64,000 nucleotides of DNA from Acuticoccus kalidii (GCF_021556395.1 NZ_JAKGCS010000005.1:62001-126000), one strand, 5' to 3'. Positions 34,483 to 44,337 are shown, counted from the first letter of the stretch. The notes: generated by a model not told the origin, from the letters alone. Program-made: numbers and translations.

Positions 34483-37293
34483 TCAGCGGTAGCTGTCGCC
34501 CACCGTGGAGCGGGTCTGCGGCGGGTATTTCCGCTCTTCGGCGACGTTGATGGCGCGCATCGATTCGCTGCTCGCGCCCGCCCCGTGGACGGCCCGGAAG
34601 ATCTTCTGCGCGGACCGGAAGTCGCCGGCATTCTGGTAGGCGTAGCCCTGCAGAAGCATCAGATCCTTCTGCAGCGGCGCAATCCGCGAGCGCTGGTCGA
34701 GATAATAGAGTGCCTCGACATAGCGGCCATCGCGATTGGCGGCGATTGCGCGCTGGGTGAGGATGCCGATCTGCAGCTCGGTCCGCCGCGCGCGGGACAT
34801 CGGGGCGCTGGTCGCCGCGACCGCCGCCTCGTTGGTGTTGTTGGTGGCGATCGCCGCGAGCGCGGAGCCATAGGCTGCGTCGGCGGCCTGGTTGCTGCCG
34901 ATGCGAGACTTCACGCGGGCGAGCTGGAAGGCCTGCGCCGCCTCGACCGGCCGTTCGAGCTGGAGGAGGCAGTAGCCGCGCGCCGCAGCGTCGGCCGCCG
35001 AAAGGCGCCCGGACCGGATCGACGCATCGGTGATGGCGACGCAAGATCCGTAATTCCGGCTCGCGAGCGCCGACTGAGCCGACGAACCGCCGCCGCCGCC
35101 GCTGCTGCGCGTCCTCGTCGTGCGGGGGCGCTCCACGATGCGATAGACATCCTCGTCGACCGTCGTCGGCAGGCCCTGGCGCACGCGGCGCTGGACGGTG
35201 GCGCCGCCGGTATCGACCGCGCGATTGCCGCCGGTGACGACCGTGGTGCGCCGCTCGATCGGCCGTGCGGTGCTCGGCGCGGTCGGCGTCGTTCCGTAGC
35301 GGGCGGCATTCTCGGCCGCCCGTTCGCGCAGGACGCGATCCTCCAGCGACTCGCCGCCATAATTCGGGCTCGCCGTGTTGGGGACGGCCTGGCGGACCGG
35401 ACCCGTCGGGACCGGCAGCGGCGGCGTCTGCGCCTGGATGAGGAGGCTGCTCGGCTCCTGGGGCTCCGGCCGGATCACGACGGAGCGACGCGGGATCTCC
35501 GGCCGCTCCATGCCGTCCGGCCGCGAGGCGAGGGCGCGAACCTGAACCGGAACGGCCGTCAGCGAGCCCGCCTCGGTGGTCATCAGGTCGCCCGAGGCGC
35601 GCTGCTGCTCGACGAGGAGGCGGCGCAGGCGCTCCCGCTCGGCGGGATCGCACACCACGGAGGAAACGCCCACCTGCGCCGTCGGATCGTCAGGCGCGCC
35701 GGTGACGGGATCGATCGGCGCGATGTCCTCGCCCGTCGCGAGCCCGTTCACCGACGGGTAGAGCGACCCCCACTCGGCCACCACCTCGCTGAAGCCGGCC
35801 TGGTCGCCGAGACGAAGGCGGGTGAGGGCGAGGCCGTAGATCGCGGCTTCGGTCGGCACCCAGTTCGCCGAAGTGATGAACCACTCTTCGGCGATGATGA
35901 ATTGGCAGGTGTTGAAGGCGTACCAGCCGAGCGCCTGGGCGCCGTTGGCGTCACGCTGATTGATGACGACCGGCACGAAGCGGTCGACCGACGACTGCTC
36001 GACGTCGAGGATGGAGCGCTCGCCGAACTCGTCCGCCGTCAGGATCGTGGCGAGGGCATCGAGATAGGCCTCCATCAGCTCCGGCGTCTGCTCGCGCCAC
36101 TGATAGGCGACCTCGCGGGCGAGCGCTTCGTCATCGCGGTTTCCGGTGGCGCGGAGGGCCACGATATAGCCCTCGGCCGCGTCCGAGCCGAGCCCGTTGT
36201 CGAGCGCGAAGCGGAACCACTGCGCCGCCTCGGAGGGATTGCCCTGCCGGTAGAGGTAAAAGCCGACGAGCATCGCATCCTGCAGATCCTGCCCGGTGCG
36301 GGCATGATCGGCGAGGAGCTGGAGCCATTCGGCGGGGACGATCACGCCCTCGATCTCGCCGCCGCGTGCGACGGCGCCGCGGATGATGTCGAGCCGCGCG
36401 TTGGTGAATTCGTTCTGCCCGTCGGGCCCGGTCTGGCCGAGCTCGAAGAGTTCGGTCACATAGGTCGGGTCGAGCTGGGCGGCGGCCTTCTGAAGGCTCG
36501 CCCCGCGCACGGCCTGATCGGTGCAGGTGTTGACGATATAGGCATAGACGTCGAACCCGCGCTGCGGACGGCCGGTCTGGGCGAACGCCTCGGCGACGCG
36601 CCAGAGCGAATCGACATCGTCGCAGGTGAGGATCCGCTCGTTGCTCTCGGCGAGCGACAGGACTTCGCGGAAATTGCGTGCATTGCTCGCCGTGAGCAGC
36701 TCTTCGCGGACGCCGGCGAGGTCGATGAGATCGGTGAGCCGCGCAGGCGGCGTCCAGGACGGATCGCGCTGACGCCGTTCGGCGATCGCGGCGCGGGCCT
36801 CCTCATAGCGCTGCTCGCCGACGAGATCGTACATGCGCTGCAGCTCGGTATCCTCCCCCTGCGGGTCGAGGAGATCCCGCGGAGGCTGCCAGCCCGGATA
36901 GAGCGCGCGCAACCGGCGCAGCTCCGCCTCGAGCCGGTCGACGTCGCCCTCGCGTGCGAAATAACGCAGCGCCGCGCGATCGGCCTCGGAGGGGACGGAT
37001 GCATCCGACGACTGGCGTTGCTGCAGGGCCTCCTGCGCGTCCGCCGTGCCGAGAAGGCGGCCGGTGATCGCCGACCACGGGCCGACATCGAAGACGAAGC
37101 CGACCATCAGCGCGGCGGTGACGCCGAGGACCACCGGCTTGATGGGAGAGGTCGCGCCCGACGGGATCGTGCGGGCGTGCCGGCCGGCGGCCCGGGCGAG
37201 GCGGCGGGCGCCATCTTCCACGGAGAACGGTTCTTTTGGGCGCAAGGCGAGAGGCGGTTTGATCTCGTGGGCTTCAATCGAGTGTTTCACCAT
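34483..37293 (-). CDS. TPR-rich cellulose synthesis protein (BcsK/BcsC-like)
   Basis: This 936-residue protein has a cytoplasmic N-terminus, one membrane helix (about 51-70) and a large region of alpha-helical repeats of TPR/Sel1 style, such as NPSEAAQWFRFALDNGLGSD and GRYVEALYYLDQRS. A low-complexity Pro/Arg/Thr linker with a poly-Gly run separates two repeat blocks. There is no outer-membrane beta-barrel, so it differs from enteric BcsC and fits the TPR protein BcsK of type III loci. The ATG has GAGGAG upstream. It is the last gene of bcsA-bcsB-TPR, 256 bases after bcsB, and is followed by a strong terminator. Confidence 0.75.
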   Translation of the reverse strand: MVKHSIEAHEIKPPLALRPKEPFSVEDGARRLARAAGRHARTIPSGATSPIKPVVLGVTAALMVGFVFDVGPWSAITGRLLGTADAQEALQQRQSSDASVPSEADRAALRYFAREGDVDRLEAELRRLRALYPGWQPPRDLLDPQGEDTELQRMYDLVGEQRYEEARAAIAERRQRDPSWTPPARLTDLIDLAGVREELLTASNARNFREVLSLAESNERILTCDDVDSLWRVAEAFAQTGRPQRGFDVYAYIVNTCTDQAVRGASLQKAAAQLDPTYVTELFELGQTGPDGQNEFTNARLDIIRGAVARGGEIEGVIVPAEWLQLLADHARTGQDLQDAMLVGFYLYRQGNPSEAAQWFRFALDNGLGSDAAEGYIVALRATGNRDDEALAREVAYQWREQTPELMEAYLDALATILTADEFGERSILDVEQSSVDRFVPVVINQRDANGAQALGWYAFNTCQFIIAEEWFITSANWVPTEAAIYGLALTRLRLGDQAGFSEVVAEWGSLYPSVNGLATGEDIAPIDPVTGAPDDPTAQVGVSSVVCDPAERERLRRLLVEQQRASGDLMTTEAGSLTAVPVQVRALASRPDGMERPEIPRRSVVIRPEPQEPSSLLIQAQTPPLPVPTGPVRQAVPNTASPNYGGESLEDRVLRERAAENAARYGTTPTAPSTARPIERRTTVVTGGNRAVDTGGATVQRRVRQGLPTTVDEDVYRIVERPRTTRTRSSGGGGGSSAQSALASRNYGSCVAITDASIRSGRLSAADAAARGYCLLQLERPVEAAQAFQLARVKSRIGSNQAADAAYGSALAAIATNNTNEAAVAATSAPMSRARRTELQIGILTQRAIAANRDGRYVEALYYLDQRSRIAPLQKDLMLLQGYAYQNAGDFRSAQKIFRAVHGAGASSESMRAINVAEERKYPPQTRSTVGDSYR

Positions 37294-37549
37294 TCGCTCC
37301 TCGCGAAGCTGTCCGAGTCTTGCGCGCGACCGAATGCGAAGTCGAAATCACGAGACGTCGTTGGATGTATGCGCACGAGTCTGAATCAACACAGTTAATG
37401 AATGGTAAGTCGCACCGGTACGCGGCACGTTTGTCCACCCGCATGCTGGTGCCGTCGAAGGCCCGGTGCGTGCGGTCGTCGATCATCTGAACGCCCCGCG
37501 GACCGACGCGGCCGCGAGACGTGTTGGTGAGCGCTGAAGCGGTGAAGCC

Positions 37550-40354
37550 TCAGCGTTTGTTGCGCCGTCCAAGCGGGGTCACGAACACCCATGTGATGAA
37601 CCCGAGGAAGATGCCGACGGCGACGAGCGCGATGGCGTAGACGCCGTTATTGATCGAAAACCAGTTTGCCGCGATGAGGCGGAGATTGCCGAAGGACAGC
37701 GGCAGCGTCGCGAGATAGGAGACCTGATCGACCGGCACGACTTCGACCGAATTGCTTTCGAGGTCGTAAGCGGTGATGCGCCCGCCGATTCGGTCCCACA
37801 TATCGGGCGAGGAAATCGCCGCCATCGACGTCGACAGGAGCGCCGGGGAGGGCGCTGTGACGAGCGTCCATGCGGTCTGCGGATTGTCGGGCGCCTGGCC
37901 TTGCGCCATCACGAGCGAGGCGTTTTCCGAGATCATCGGCGCGGCCATGCCGAGCGCGTCCTCGTTGCGGCCGAACGTGATGTTGAGCTTGATCGCCTCG
38001 CGCACCTTGTTTTTGGCCTGGTTGATCCAGCGGGACACGCCGGAGCCCTGGCCGAGCTTCTCGGCCCAGCGCTCGCGGGTGCGCAGCGTCTCGTTGCGCT
38101 GGTCGAGCGCCCGTTGCTGCTCGGCCGGGTCCTGCGGCTCGGCGGCATCGCGGTCGAGGCGGATCTCTTCCTGGCGAAGCTGTTGGCGCAAGCGGCGCAG
38201 GACGTCGTCATAGCGTTCGAGGCCTTCCGGCTCCGCGCCGCTCCCGACGCTGCCGGCCGCATAGGGTTGCAGCCAGTTGGACGGAATGACGCGCGATGCG
38301 CCGGTCGCGTCGAGCGCGAGGTTCGACACGTCCGAGAGCGCGCCGACGACGATCATGCCGGCCGAACCGAACGGAGCGACCTCCTCGACGACATTGGTGC
38401 GCAGCGGCGCCCCGCGGCTCGCCGCGACGCGGGCGAGGAGGGTGCCGGTTGCGCCGATGGTGTCGTTCGACGGCCCGGCGACATGGACCCGGACCGGCTC
38501 GGCCGAGAGCGGATAGGGAAAGCCGTTGGTCGCGAAGGAGGCGAGGTTGGGAAGCTGGCCGATCCGCGCGAAGTTCGGGAAGACGAGGCGGGTCGACGAG
38601 AAGAGGGCGAAGCGATCGCGCTGCGGCACCGTCCCGCCTGGGAGGCAGGCGCGGTCGGACGGTGTGTTGAGGTCCGCGACGATCTCGATCTCGTTGATGC
38701 CGGGCCGGAAGCTCTGCATCGACAGGACGATGGGGAAGGAATCGAAGACCTCGCCCGCCGAAGAGGTGAAGCTGATCGCGGTCGACAGAACCCCGTTCAC
38801 CGAGACGGTGAGGCGGCTGCCGGGCTCGACCTCGCTCGAATAGGCGGCGTCGAGGAGGAGCAGCGCCTCGCCATAGGCGGCGGCGTAGAAGTCCGGCGGC
38901 AGCGTCACCGAGAAGTGGGTGGTGAAGTGGCGGCCGGAGAAGTTGATCGTCTCGACACCCCCATCGCGGAGCGTCACCGTGTCGGCACCGTTCACCCGGA
39001 CGCTGTCGGGCACCATCCAGGGCGGGATGGCGGCGATCGGGGATTGCTGCGTCTCGGCGAATTCGGGCGCGTCGAAGCGGGCGAGCGCGGCGTCGACATC
39101 GCGCTCGCCGGGGCCGGTGATCACGAGGGTCGGCCCGATCTCGGCATCGTCGACGAGCGCGGTCACGGGGCCGAGCGCGCCTTCGCGCGGCACGACGTTG
39201 GAGACGCCGCGGATGGCCTCGTAAGGGCCGATGATGATGTTGAGGATGCCGGGGGTCGCGACGGCACCGTCCATCGAGTTGACGACCTCGACGAGCGGCT
39301 GGGCGAAGCGACCGCGCAGCGAGGCCGATTGAACGGCGCGGAGCATCCGGTCGATATTGGTCGGGTTGCCGGCCTGCTCCTGGTAGATGCGCAGCCGCGT
39401 CGCGCCGTTGGTTCCGACGCCGACCGCGCCGAGATCGTTGATCCCGCTCAACGGGATGCGGCCGCCCTCGAAGGTGAAGCCGGTGAGACGGGTGTCGATC
39501 CGGGTCCACAGCTCGTAGGTCGCCTGGATCGAGCAGTCGATGCGGTGGCGCATGTCGGTCTCGATCCGCAGCGCATTCTCGCCGGGGCGCAGAAGCTGCG
39601 AGGAAACGGGCAGCGCGATCACCTTGGTCCGGTCCGGGCTGTCGATCGCGGTCTGCGCGATCTGGCGGCCGTTGAGATAGACGCGGAGGCGCGAGGCTTC
39701 GGGAAGGACGAGAACCGAATTGGTGAAGGCGATCGACAGCGTTCCCCCGCGCGCAGCCTCGGCTGCGGTGAGGAAGACGCTCCACGAGCGATAGTCGATC
39801 TCACCGTCGAGGCGGAGCGTGCGGAAGGGAACGATCGGCCGCTCGACGACCGAATCGATCCAATCCTGGTCATTCTCCACATTGACGCGCAGCTCGCGGA
39901 CCTGGCTCGAATCCTCCTTGAGGACACGCTGCAACTCGCGCCGCTGCTCCTGGCTGATCGCGTCGAGGGGCAGGACATCGGGCGACGGCCGGCCGGCCGA
40001 GAGCGGCGAGGTCGTCGTCGATGGGCCGAAATATTCCTGTTCTTCGTCCACGACCTCGGTGGGCGGGGCGCGACCGTCGCCGTTGATGTCGAACGGGCGG
40101 GCGCCCGGGCGCGAGGTGCTGCTCGCCGGCGCGGTGTTGGTCGCACCGCCGCGGGGAAGCTGCGGCGGCGCCTCGCTGGCGTTCGCTCCGGCCGGGGACT
40201 GCCGGGCGGCGGGAGCCGCCGTGGCGCCGTCGAGGGAGAAGGAGAAGGGGGCGGGTTGCTGCTGGGCGACGGCCGGCAGCGCGAGGCCGAGGACCGCGGC
40301 CGAGAGCACCGTGGCGCCGAGAAGGCGGGAGGGACGCATGATCGCAATCCTCAT
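37550..40354 (-). CDS. bcsB: Cellulose synthase regulatory/periplasmic subunit BcsB
   Basis: This 934-residue periplasmic partner of BcsA guides the glucan through the periplasm. A signal peptide lies at 1-30 (ending LALPAVA). A Pro/Ala/Thr-rich linker (about 31-150) is followed by the paired carbohydrate-binding and flavodoxin-like domains (LRLDGEIDYRSWSVFLTAAE, LGPVTALVDDAEIGPTLVIT). A C-terminal membrane anchor (GVYAIALVAVGIFLGFITWV) ends in RRNKR. It is longer than enteric BcsB (about 780) because of the linker. Its ATG overlaps the bcsA stop as ATGA. Confidence 0.92.
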   Translation of the reverse strand: MRIAIMRPSRLLGATVLSAAVLGLALPAVAQQQPAPFSFSLDGATAAPAARQSPAGANASEAPPQLPRGGATNTAPASSTSRPGARPFDINGDGRAPPTEVVDEEQEYFGPSTTTSPLSAGRPSPDVLPLDAISQEQRRELQRVLKEDSSQVRELRVNVENDQDWIDSVVERPIVPFRTLRLDGEIDYRSWSVFLTAAEAARGGTLSIAFTNSVLVLPEASRLRVYLNGRQIAQTAIDSPDRTKVIALPVSSQLLRPGENALRIETDMRHRIDCSIQATYELWTRIDTRLTGFTFEGGRIPLSGINDLGAVGVGTNGATRLRIYQEQAGNPTNIDRMLRAVQSASLRGRFAQPLVEVVNSMDGAVATPGILNIIIGPYEAIRGVSNVVPREGALGPVTALVDDAEIGPTLVITGPGERDVDAALARFDAPEFAETQQSPIAAIPPWMVPDSVRVNGADTVTLRDGGVETINFSGRHFTTHFSVTLPPDFYAAAYGEALLLLDAAYSSEVEPGSRLTVSVNGVLSTAISFTSSAGEVFDSFPIVLSMQSFRPGINEIEIVADLNTPSDRACLPGGTVPQRDRFALFSSTRLVFPNFARIGQLPNLASFATNGFPYPLSAEPVRVHVAGPSNDTIGATGTLLARVAASRGAPLRTNVVEEVAPFGSAGMIVVGALSDVSNLALDATGASRVIPSNWLQPYAAGSVGSGAEPEGLERYDDVLRRLRQQLRQEEIRLDRDAAEPQDPAEQQRALDQRNETLRTRERWAEKLGQGSGVSRWINQAKNKVREAIKLNITFGRNEDALGMAAPMISENASLVMAQGQAPDNPQTAWTLVTAPSPALLSTSMAAISSPDMWDRIGGRITAYDLESNSVEVVPVDQVSYLATLPLSFGNLRLIAANWFSINNGVYAIALVAVGIFLGFITWVFVTPLGRRNKR

Positions 40355-42681
40355 CGGTCGGCTCGTGTATGCGTCGGGCGGGAGCTTGCACCGCCGTGCA
40401 TCGCCGCAGCGGAGCCGCCGCCGGTGACGATGGCGTTGGGGTCCGCGCCGATGAAGCCGCCGCGTCGGGGTTGAGGCTGGGCCGGGCTCTGCGCCGCGGG
40501 CGTGTCGGCCTGTTTCGGGGCCGCCGCGGCGCGGCGAGGGCCCGCCGAGGTGAGGAGGTAGGACAACCCGCGCACCATCTGGAAGATCGCGAGCGAGATG
40601 AATTCGACCACCCCGCGAATGACGCCGACATCCTTACGGCGCGAGGCCTGGAAGCGGACCCATTCGTCCGAGTTCGCGAAGACGAGGTCGGCGACGAGCT
40701 CGTACTGGCGCGGATCGACCACCGCGAACTCGGAGCCGAGAGCGACGCCGCCTTCGTCACGCACCACCGAGCGGACCGTCAGCGGCAGCTCGTTGGAGGA
40801 GAGCGGCGCCATCGGCTGGAAGCGCATGATGATCTGCTCGCCCGGCTTGATCTGCCGCAGCACGTTCGCCGGCACGAGAACGCGCGCACCGGAAATCGAG
40901 ACGTCGTCGATCTTCGCCGGGATCACGCGGTCGCCATAGATGATCTCGGCCGGCCGGTCGATCGCCACGCGCTGCGAGCTGCGAAGCTGCCGCCGCTCCG
41001 CGACGACGCCGAGCGCCGCGCCCATCAGAAGGATGTTGAAGAGATTCCACCCGCCGACGACGAGCGCGATATCCGCCGCGAAGGGCTGCGTGATGACACG
41101 ATAGATCGTGGCGACGACGCCCGCGAGGAGCAGGAAGAAAATGAAGTAGAACGGGCCGCCAAGCTCGGAAATGCGCGATGTCCGGTTCGTCTCGCCCTTC
41201 GTCGTCACGCGGAATTTCGGCCGCCTCGGACTGAGCGTCACCGCGCCCAACGCGCGGATCAGGTAGACCGATTGGATCGTCTCATAGAGCTCGGAGACGA
41301 AGGGCCATCGCACCCGGCTCCACAGATAGTTCTGCAGCAGCAGGTTCACGAGGATGTAGGTGATCGTATAGGCGGCGAATTCGGCGCCCGACGCGTCGAA
41401 GATCGACAGGCCGAAGAAGAGATAGAAGAGCGGCGCGAAGAGGAAGATGAGCCGCGCGATCGGGAACAGCCAGTAGAACATCGACGACATGTAGCAAAGC
41501 CGCTGCGCCAAGCTGAGCCCGCCCTGGATCAACGGGTTCTTCAGGAACAGGATCTGCATCATGCCCTGACACCAGCGCGAGCGCTGGCCGATGAAGTTCG
41601 CGAACGTCTCGGGCTGAAGACCGGCGATCATCGGCCGGTCGACGAAGGCGGAGTTCCAGCCCTCGCGGTGCAGTTGGAGCGAGGTCTCGCAGTCCTCCGT
41701 CACCGAGGAACCGGCGAAGCCGCCGATTTCTTCGAGTGCGGAGCGGCGCAACACCGCGGCCGAACCGCAGAAGAAGCTCGCATTCCACTTGTCGAGACCC
41801 TTCTGGATCGCGCCGTAGAACATCTCGTTCTCCGACGGCATGCGGTTCCAGGTCTCGAGATTGTGCTCGAGCGGGTCGGGGTTGATGAAGAAGTGCGGCG
41901 TTTGCACCAGGAAGAGGCGCGGATCGTCGTAGAAATAGCCGAGTGTCTCGTTCAGAAAGTCGCGCGCGGGGGCGTGGTCGGCATCGAACACGGCGACGAA
42001 CTCGCCCGTCGAATGGGCAAGGCCGTTGTTGAGGTTGCCGGCCTTCGCGTTGATGTTGGCCGAGCGCGTCAGATAGTTGACGCCGAGATCGCGGGCGAGC
42101 TGCTGGAGCTCGCGCCGGCGCTCCTGCGCCGTCGCCGCGACACGCGGATCGGCGCTCTCGGTCCGTTCGTCCGTCCCGCCATCGTCGAGGAGGAAGACGT
42201 TCAGCCGGTCGCGCGGATAGTCCATCTGTTTCGCCGCCGACAGCGTCGTCGCGAGGAGTTGCGGGCTTTCGTTGATCGTCGGCACATAGACGTCGACCGT
42301 CGGGCGAGGGGCGTCCCGCGTCAGCGTGCGCTTGGCCCGATTGAGCGGATCCGCGATCACGAACAGCGACAGGAACAGCATCATCACCGAATAGAATTCG
42401 GCGAAATAGAGCAAAATGCCGGGGATGAAGTTCTGCAGCTCGGAGACCGGCGGAATGGTCGTGAAGGTGCGCCAATAGAGATAGCGCAGCACCACGGCCG
42501 TCCCGAGGGCGAGGACGATGGCGCGGAAGGCGCCTTGCCGGTCGAACATCTTCAAAATCGCGATGATTACCACGATGATGAGAGACGTGACGAAGTGCGT
42601 GTCGAGGCTGACCGGCTGCGTCACCATAAAGAGGATCACCGCCACCGCGGCCAGCCAGAGCAGTAGAACCAAAAACCTCAT
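40351..42681 (-). CDS. bcsA: Cellulose synthase catalytic subunit BcsA (c-di-GMP-binding)
   Basis: This 776-residue GT2 synthase polymerises UDP-glucose to beta-1,4-glucan and extrudes it. Motifs are LLDDGGTDERT (166-168 = DDG), FDADHAP (233-235), VTEDCE (328-330) and QRSRW (366-370). All catalytic residues are present. Multiple membrane helices flank the GT core. A C-terminal PilZ domain carries RSSQR and DVSISG, the RxxxR and DxSxxG c-di-GMP-binding elements. The C-terminal tail is Ala/Pro-rich. A 15-base palindrome lies 29 bases upstream of the start. It heads the bcsA-bcsB-TPR operon. Confidence 0.95.
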   Translation of the reverse strand: MRFLVLLLWLAAVAVILFMVTQPVSLDTHFVTSLIIVVIIAILKMFDRQGAFRAIVLALGTAVVLRYLYWRTFTTIPPVSELQNFIPGILLYFAEFYSVMMLFLSLFVIADPLNRAKRTLTRDAPRPTVDVYVPTINESPQLLATTLSAAKQMDYPRDRLNVFLLDDGGTDERTESADPRVAATAQERRRELQQLARDLGVNYLTRSANINAKAGNLNNGLAHSTGEFVAVFDADHAPARDFLNETLGYFYDDPRLFLVQTPHFFINPDPLEHNLETWNRMPSENEMFYGAIQKGLDKWNASFFCGSAAVLRRSALEEIGGFAGSSVTEDCETSLQLHREGWNSAFVDRPMIAGLQPETFANFIGQRSRWCQGMMQILFLKNPLIQGGLSLAQRLCYMSSMFYWLFPIARLIFLFAPLFYLFFGLSIFDASGAEFAAYTITYILVNLLLQNYLWSRVRWPFVSELYETIQSVYLIRALGAVTLSPRRPKFRVTTKGETNRTSRISELGGPFYFIFFLLLAGVVATIYRVITQPFAADIALVVGGWNLFNILLMGAALGVVAERRQLRSSQRVAIDRPAEIIYGDRVIPAKIDDVSISGARVLVPANVLRQIKPGEQIIMRFQPMAPLSSNELPLTVRSVVRDEGGVALGSEFAVVDPRQYELVADLVFANSDEWVRFQASRRKDVGVIRGVVEFISLAIFQMVRGLSYLLTSAGPRRAAAAPKQADTPAAQSPAQPQPRRGGFIGADPNAIVTGGGSAAAMHGGASSRPTHTRADR

Positions 42682-43155
42682 GGCACCGTCCTCAATGAGA
42701 CCCCGAGTCTGACAAAATTTGTCAAACTGTGGCCGCGTGGCGAATCAACGCCCGTCTGCATCCGCTGTGTATGCCACATTTCCGACAAATTCGGGCTCGT
42801 GCCTCATAGCAAGTTCTGCACCATGAGCCCATCCTGTCGCCAGAATGGTGACTACTGAATTCGCACGCGGCAATCAACGCGGCCGACTGCGCCAAAGCGC
42901 GCCCGCCTCGAATCGCACGCCAACCCTCCGACTAGGCTCGCGGGGGATGGTGAACGCGACGTTAATCGCAGCCTCTCAAGGATGGCCTTCCCGAGCCTCG
43001 CGGGCCTGCGTGGCGGTCATCCAACGGAGTTAACGTTAATCGTCGTCAAGGTTAACAAATGCTCAAGGATCGCCCGCCACTCTCGCGCGAGAGAAGCCGA
43101 ATTGATTCGATTCGGCCATGCGTGCCGCCACACGTGCGGCGCGCCGAAGACCAAT
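42682..43155. promoter_or_regulatory. Divergent bcsA/bcsN regulatory region
   Basis: These 474 bases hold no convincing gene. TGACAAA-A-TTTGTCA, a perfect 7-base-arm dyad, is at 42710-42724, just upstream of bcsA. CGTTAATCG occurs twice on the bcsN side (42960-42968 and 43034-43042), and TTAACGTTAA is at 43030-43039 with GTTAAC at 43051. These elements are good operator candidates for coordinated cellulose control. Open frames inside the region lack any recognisable protein features. Confidence 0.6.
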
Positions 43156-44259
43156 ATGAGGCTGGATGCGATGATCCTGACTTTGCGAAAGGCGCACCAG
43201 ACGATCGCGATCCTCATCTCGGCAGCCTTGGCCGGGTGCGGGTACAATGCCGGTGGCGTCAGAACGGCGACGCTCGGCAATTCCGTGCCCGTGACCGAGG
43301 CCTTCATGACACCCCCGCCGGGTGGGCCAGAGGTGATCGCCGTCGTCGAAAACCGTTATGCGAACGCGTTGGCGCAAGACATCATTCTCGATAATGGCTC
43401 GTCCGTTTCGGGCCAGAACGTCATCTATGTGCGGGCGTTCGGGCCGATGGGGCGGGATGCGGGTCAATCGACCCTCTCGACCGATCTGATGAACGTCACC
43501 GACATCCGCCAGGAGCTGAACGAGCGCTTTCCCGGCGTTCCGATGCGCGTGTCGGGACTTTATGCACAGAACCGTTATGGTCCGTTCAGCTACGCCACCG
43601 GCGGCTCGGGCAAGGCGACCTGCATCTATGCCTGGCAGCGCATCGCCGCCGATGCGCGCGTCTTCTCGTTCCAGCGTGGGGCGATCACCTGGCGCCTGCG
43701 GCTTTGCGAGAACAACACCGACGCCCGCAGCCTCCTCCTCCTCGCCTACGGTTTGACGATCAACGGCTACTTCATGTCGAAGACGTGGAACCCCTATGGC
43801 GACCCGCCGGAGCCCGATCCGCGGATCGGCCGGCCGGGGGAGACGATCCTGCCCGAACAGGTCGTCGATCCGACCGTGATTGCGCCGACATCCTATCGCG
43901 AGCCGCAGCGGACGACGATCAAGCGCCCGGCGCCGTCGCGCGCCTCGCGTCCGGCATCGGCGCCCGTGCCGGTGCGTCCGCAGGTGCTGAACGAGCCGGT
44001 CGAAGGCGCTGCCGTCGTCCCGCGGCCGGAGCAGACGGATCTGTCGGAACCCGCGGTCGGCACGTCGAACCTGCCGAGCAACTCGCCGGCTCCGCCGCCG
44101 ACCTATACCGTGCCCTCGCCGTCGACCTCGCTGCGCCCGAGCGCGCCGCCCGCCTCGACGACGCCCACGGTGGCGCCGCCGCCGTCCGGCCCGCGTCTCG
44201 TGATGCCGCCGACCTCGGCGTCGGCGAGCCCCGCGGTGCGCGTCGTCAATATGCGCTGA
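43156..44259 (+). CDS. bcsN: Cellulose biosynthesis lipoprotein BcsN
   Basis: This 367-residue protein is predicted as an outer-membrane or periplasmic lipoprotein. The N-terminal signal carries the lipobox LAGC with Cys28. The conserved domain (about 60-240) includes NVIYVRAFGPMG, FPGVPMRVSGLYAQNRYGPF and WRLRLCENNTDARSLLLL, typical of BcsN of Hyphomicrobiales. The last 120 residues are a Pro/Ser/Ala-rich low-complexity tail. ATG 43156 was chosen; ATG 43171 is equally possible. It is divergent from bcsA. BcsN defines type III cellulose loci; its exact role is not established. Confidence 0.88.
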   Translation: MRLDAMILTLRKAHQTIAILISAALAGCGYNAGGVRTATLGNSVPVTEAFMTPPPGGPEVIAVVENRYANALAQDIILDNGSSVSGQNVIYVRAFGPMGRDAGQSTLSTDLMNVTDIRQELNERFPGVPMRVSGLYAQNRYGPFSYATGGSGKATCIYAWQRIAADARVFSFQRGAITWRLRLCENNTDARSLLLLAYGLTINGYFMSKTWNPYGDPPEPDPRIGRPGETILPEQVVDPTVIAPTSYREPQRTTIKRPAPSRASRPASAPVPVRPQVLNEPVEGAAVVPRPEQTDLSEPAVGTSNLPSNSPAPPPTYTVPSPSTSLRPSAPPASTTPTVAPPPSGPRLVMPPTSASASPAVRVVNMR

Positions 44260-44318
44260 GCCGGGATCAACCGTTCGCGGTTCTGTCCCGCGGGCCGTCG
44301 CGCCGGCGGGGCAACGAC

Positions 44319-44337
44319 CAGCCCGCCTGTCGGGCTG
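44319..44337. terminator. Hairpin between convergent bcsN and thioesterase genes
   Basis: CAGCCCG-CCTGT-CGGGCTG forms a 7-bp GC stem between the two convergent stops. No T-run follows on either strand, so it is a moderate-to-weak terminator candidate. Confidence 0.4.

Noticed and set aside
35075..35110. GC-rich triplet run that looks like a microsatellite
   Set aside because: It encodes the poly-Gly/Ser linker of the TPR protein and is explained by codon use.
34366..37398. A 1010-residue open frame antisense to the TPR gene
   Set aside because: It has no ribosome-binding site or domain and covers the terminator; the TPR protein on the other strand has a membrane helix, repeats and operon context.
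37901..40474. An 857-residue open frame antisense to bcsB
   Set aside because: It is a shadow of bcsB, whose signal peptide, C-terminal anchor and coupling to bcsA are clear.
42845..43033. A 62-residue open frame between bcsA and bcsN
   Set aside because: It has no ribosome-binding site, no signal peptide and no recognisable motif, and lies in a region of operator-like repeats.
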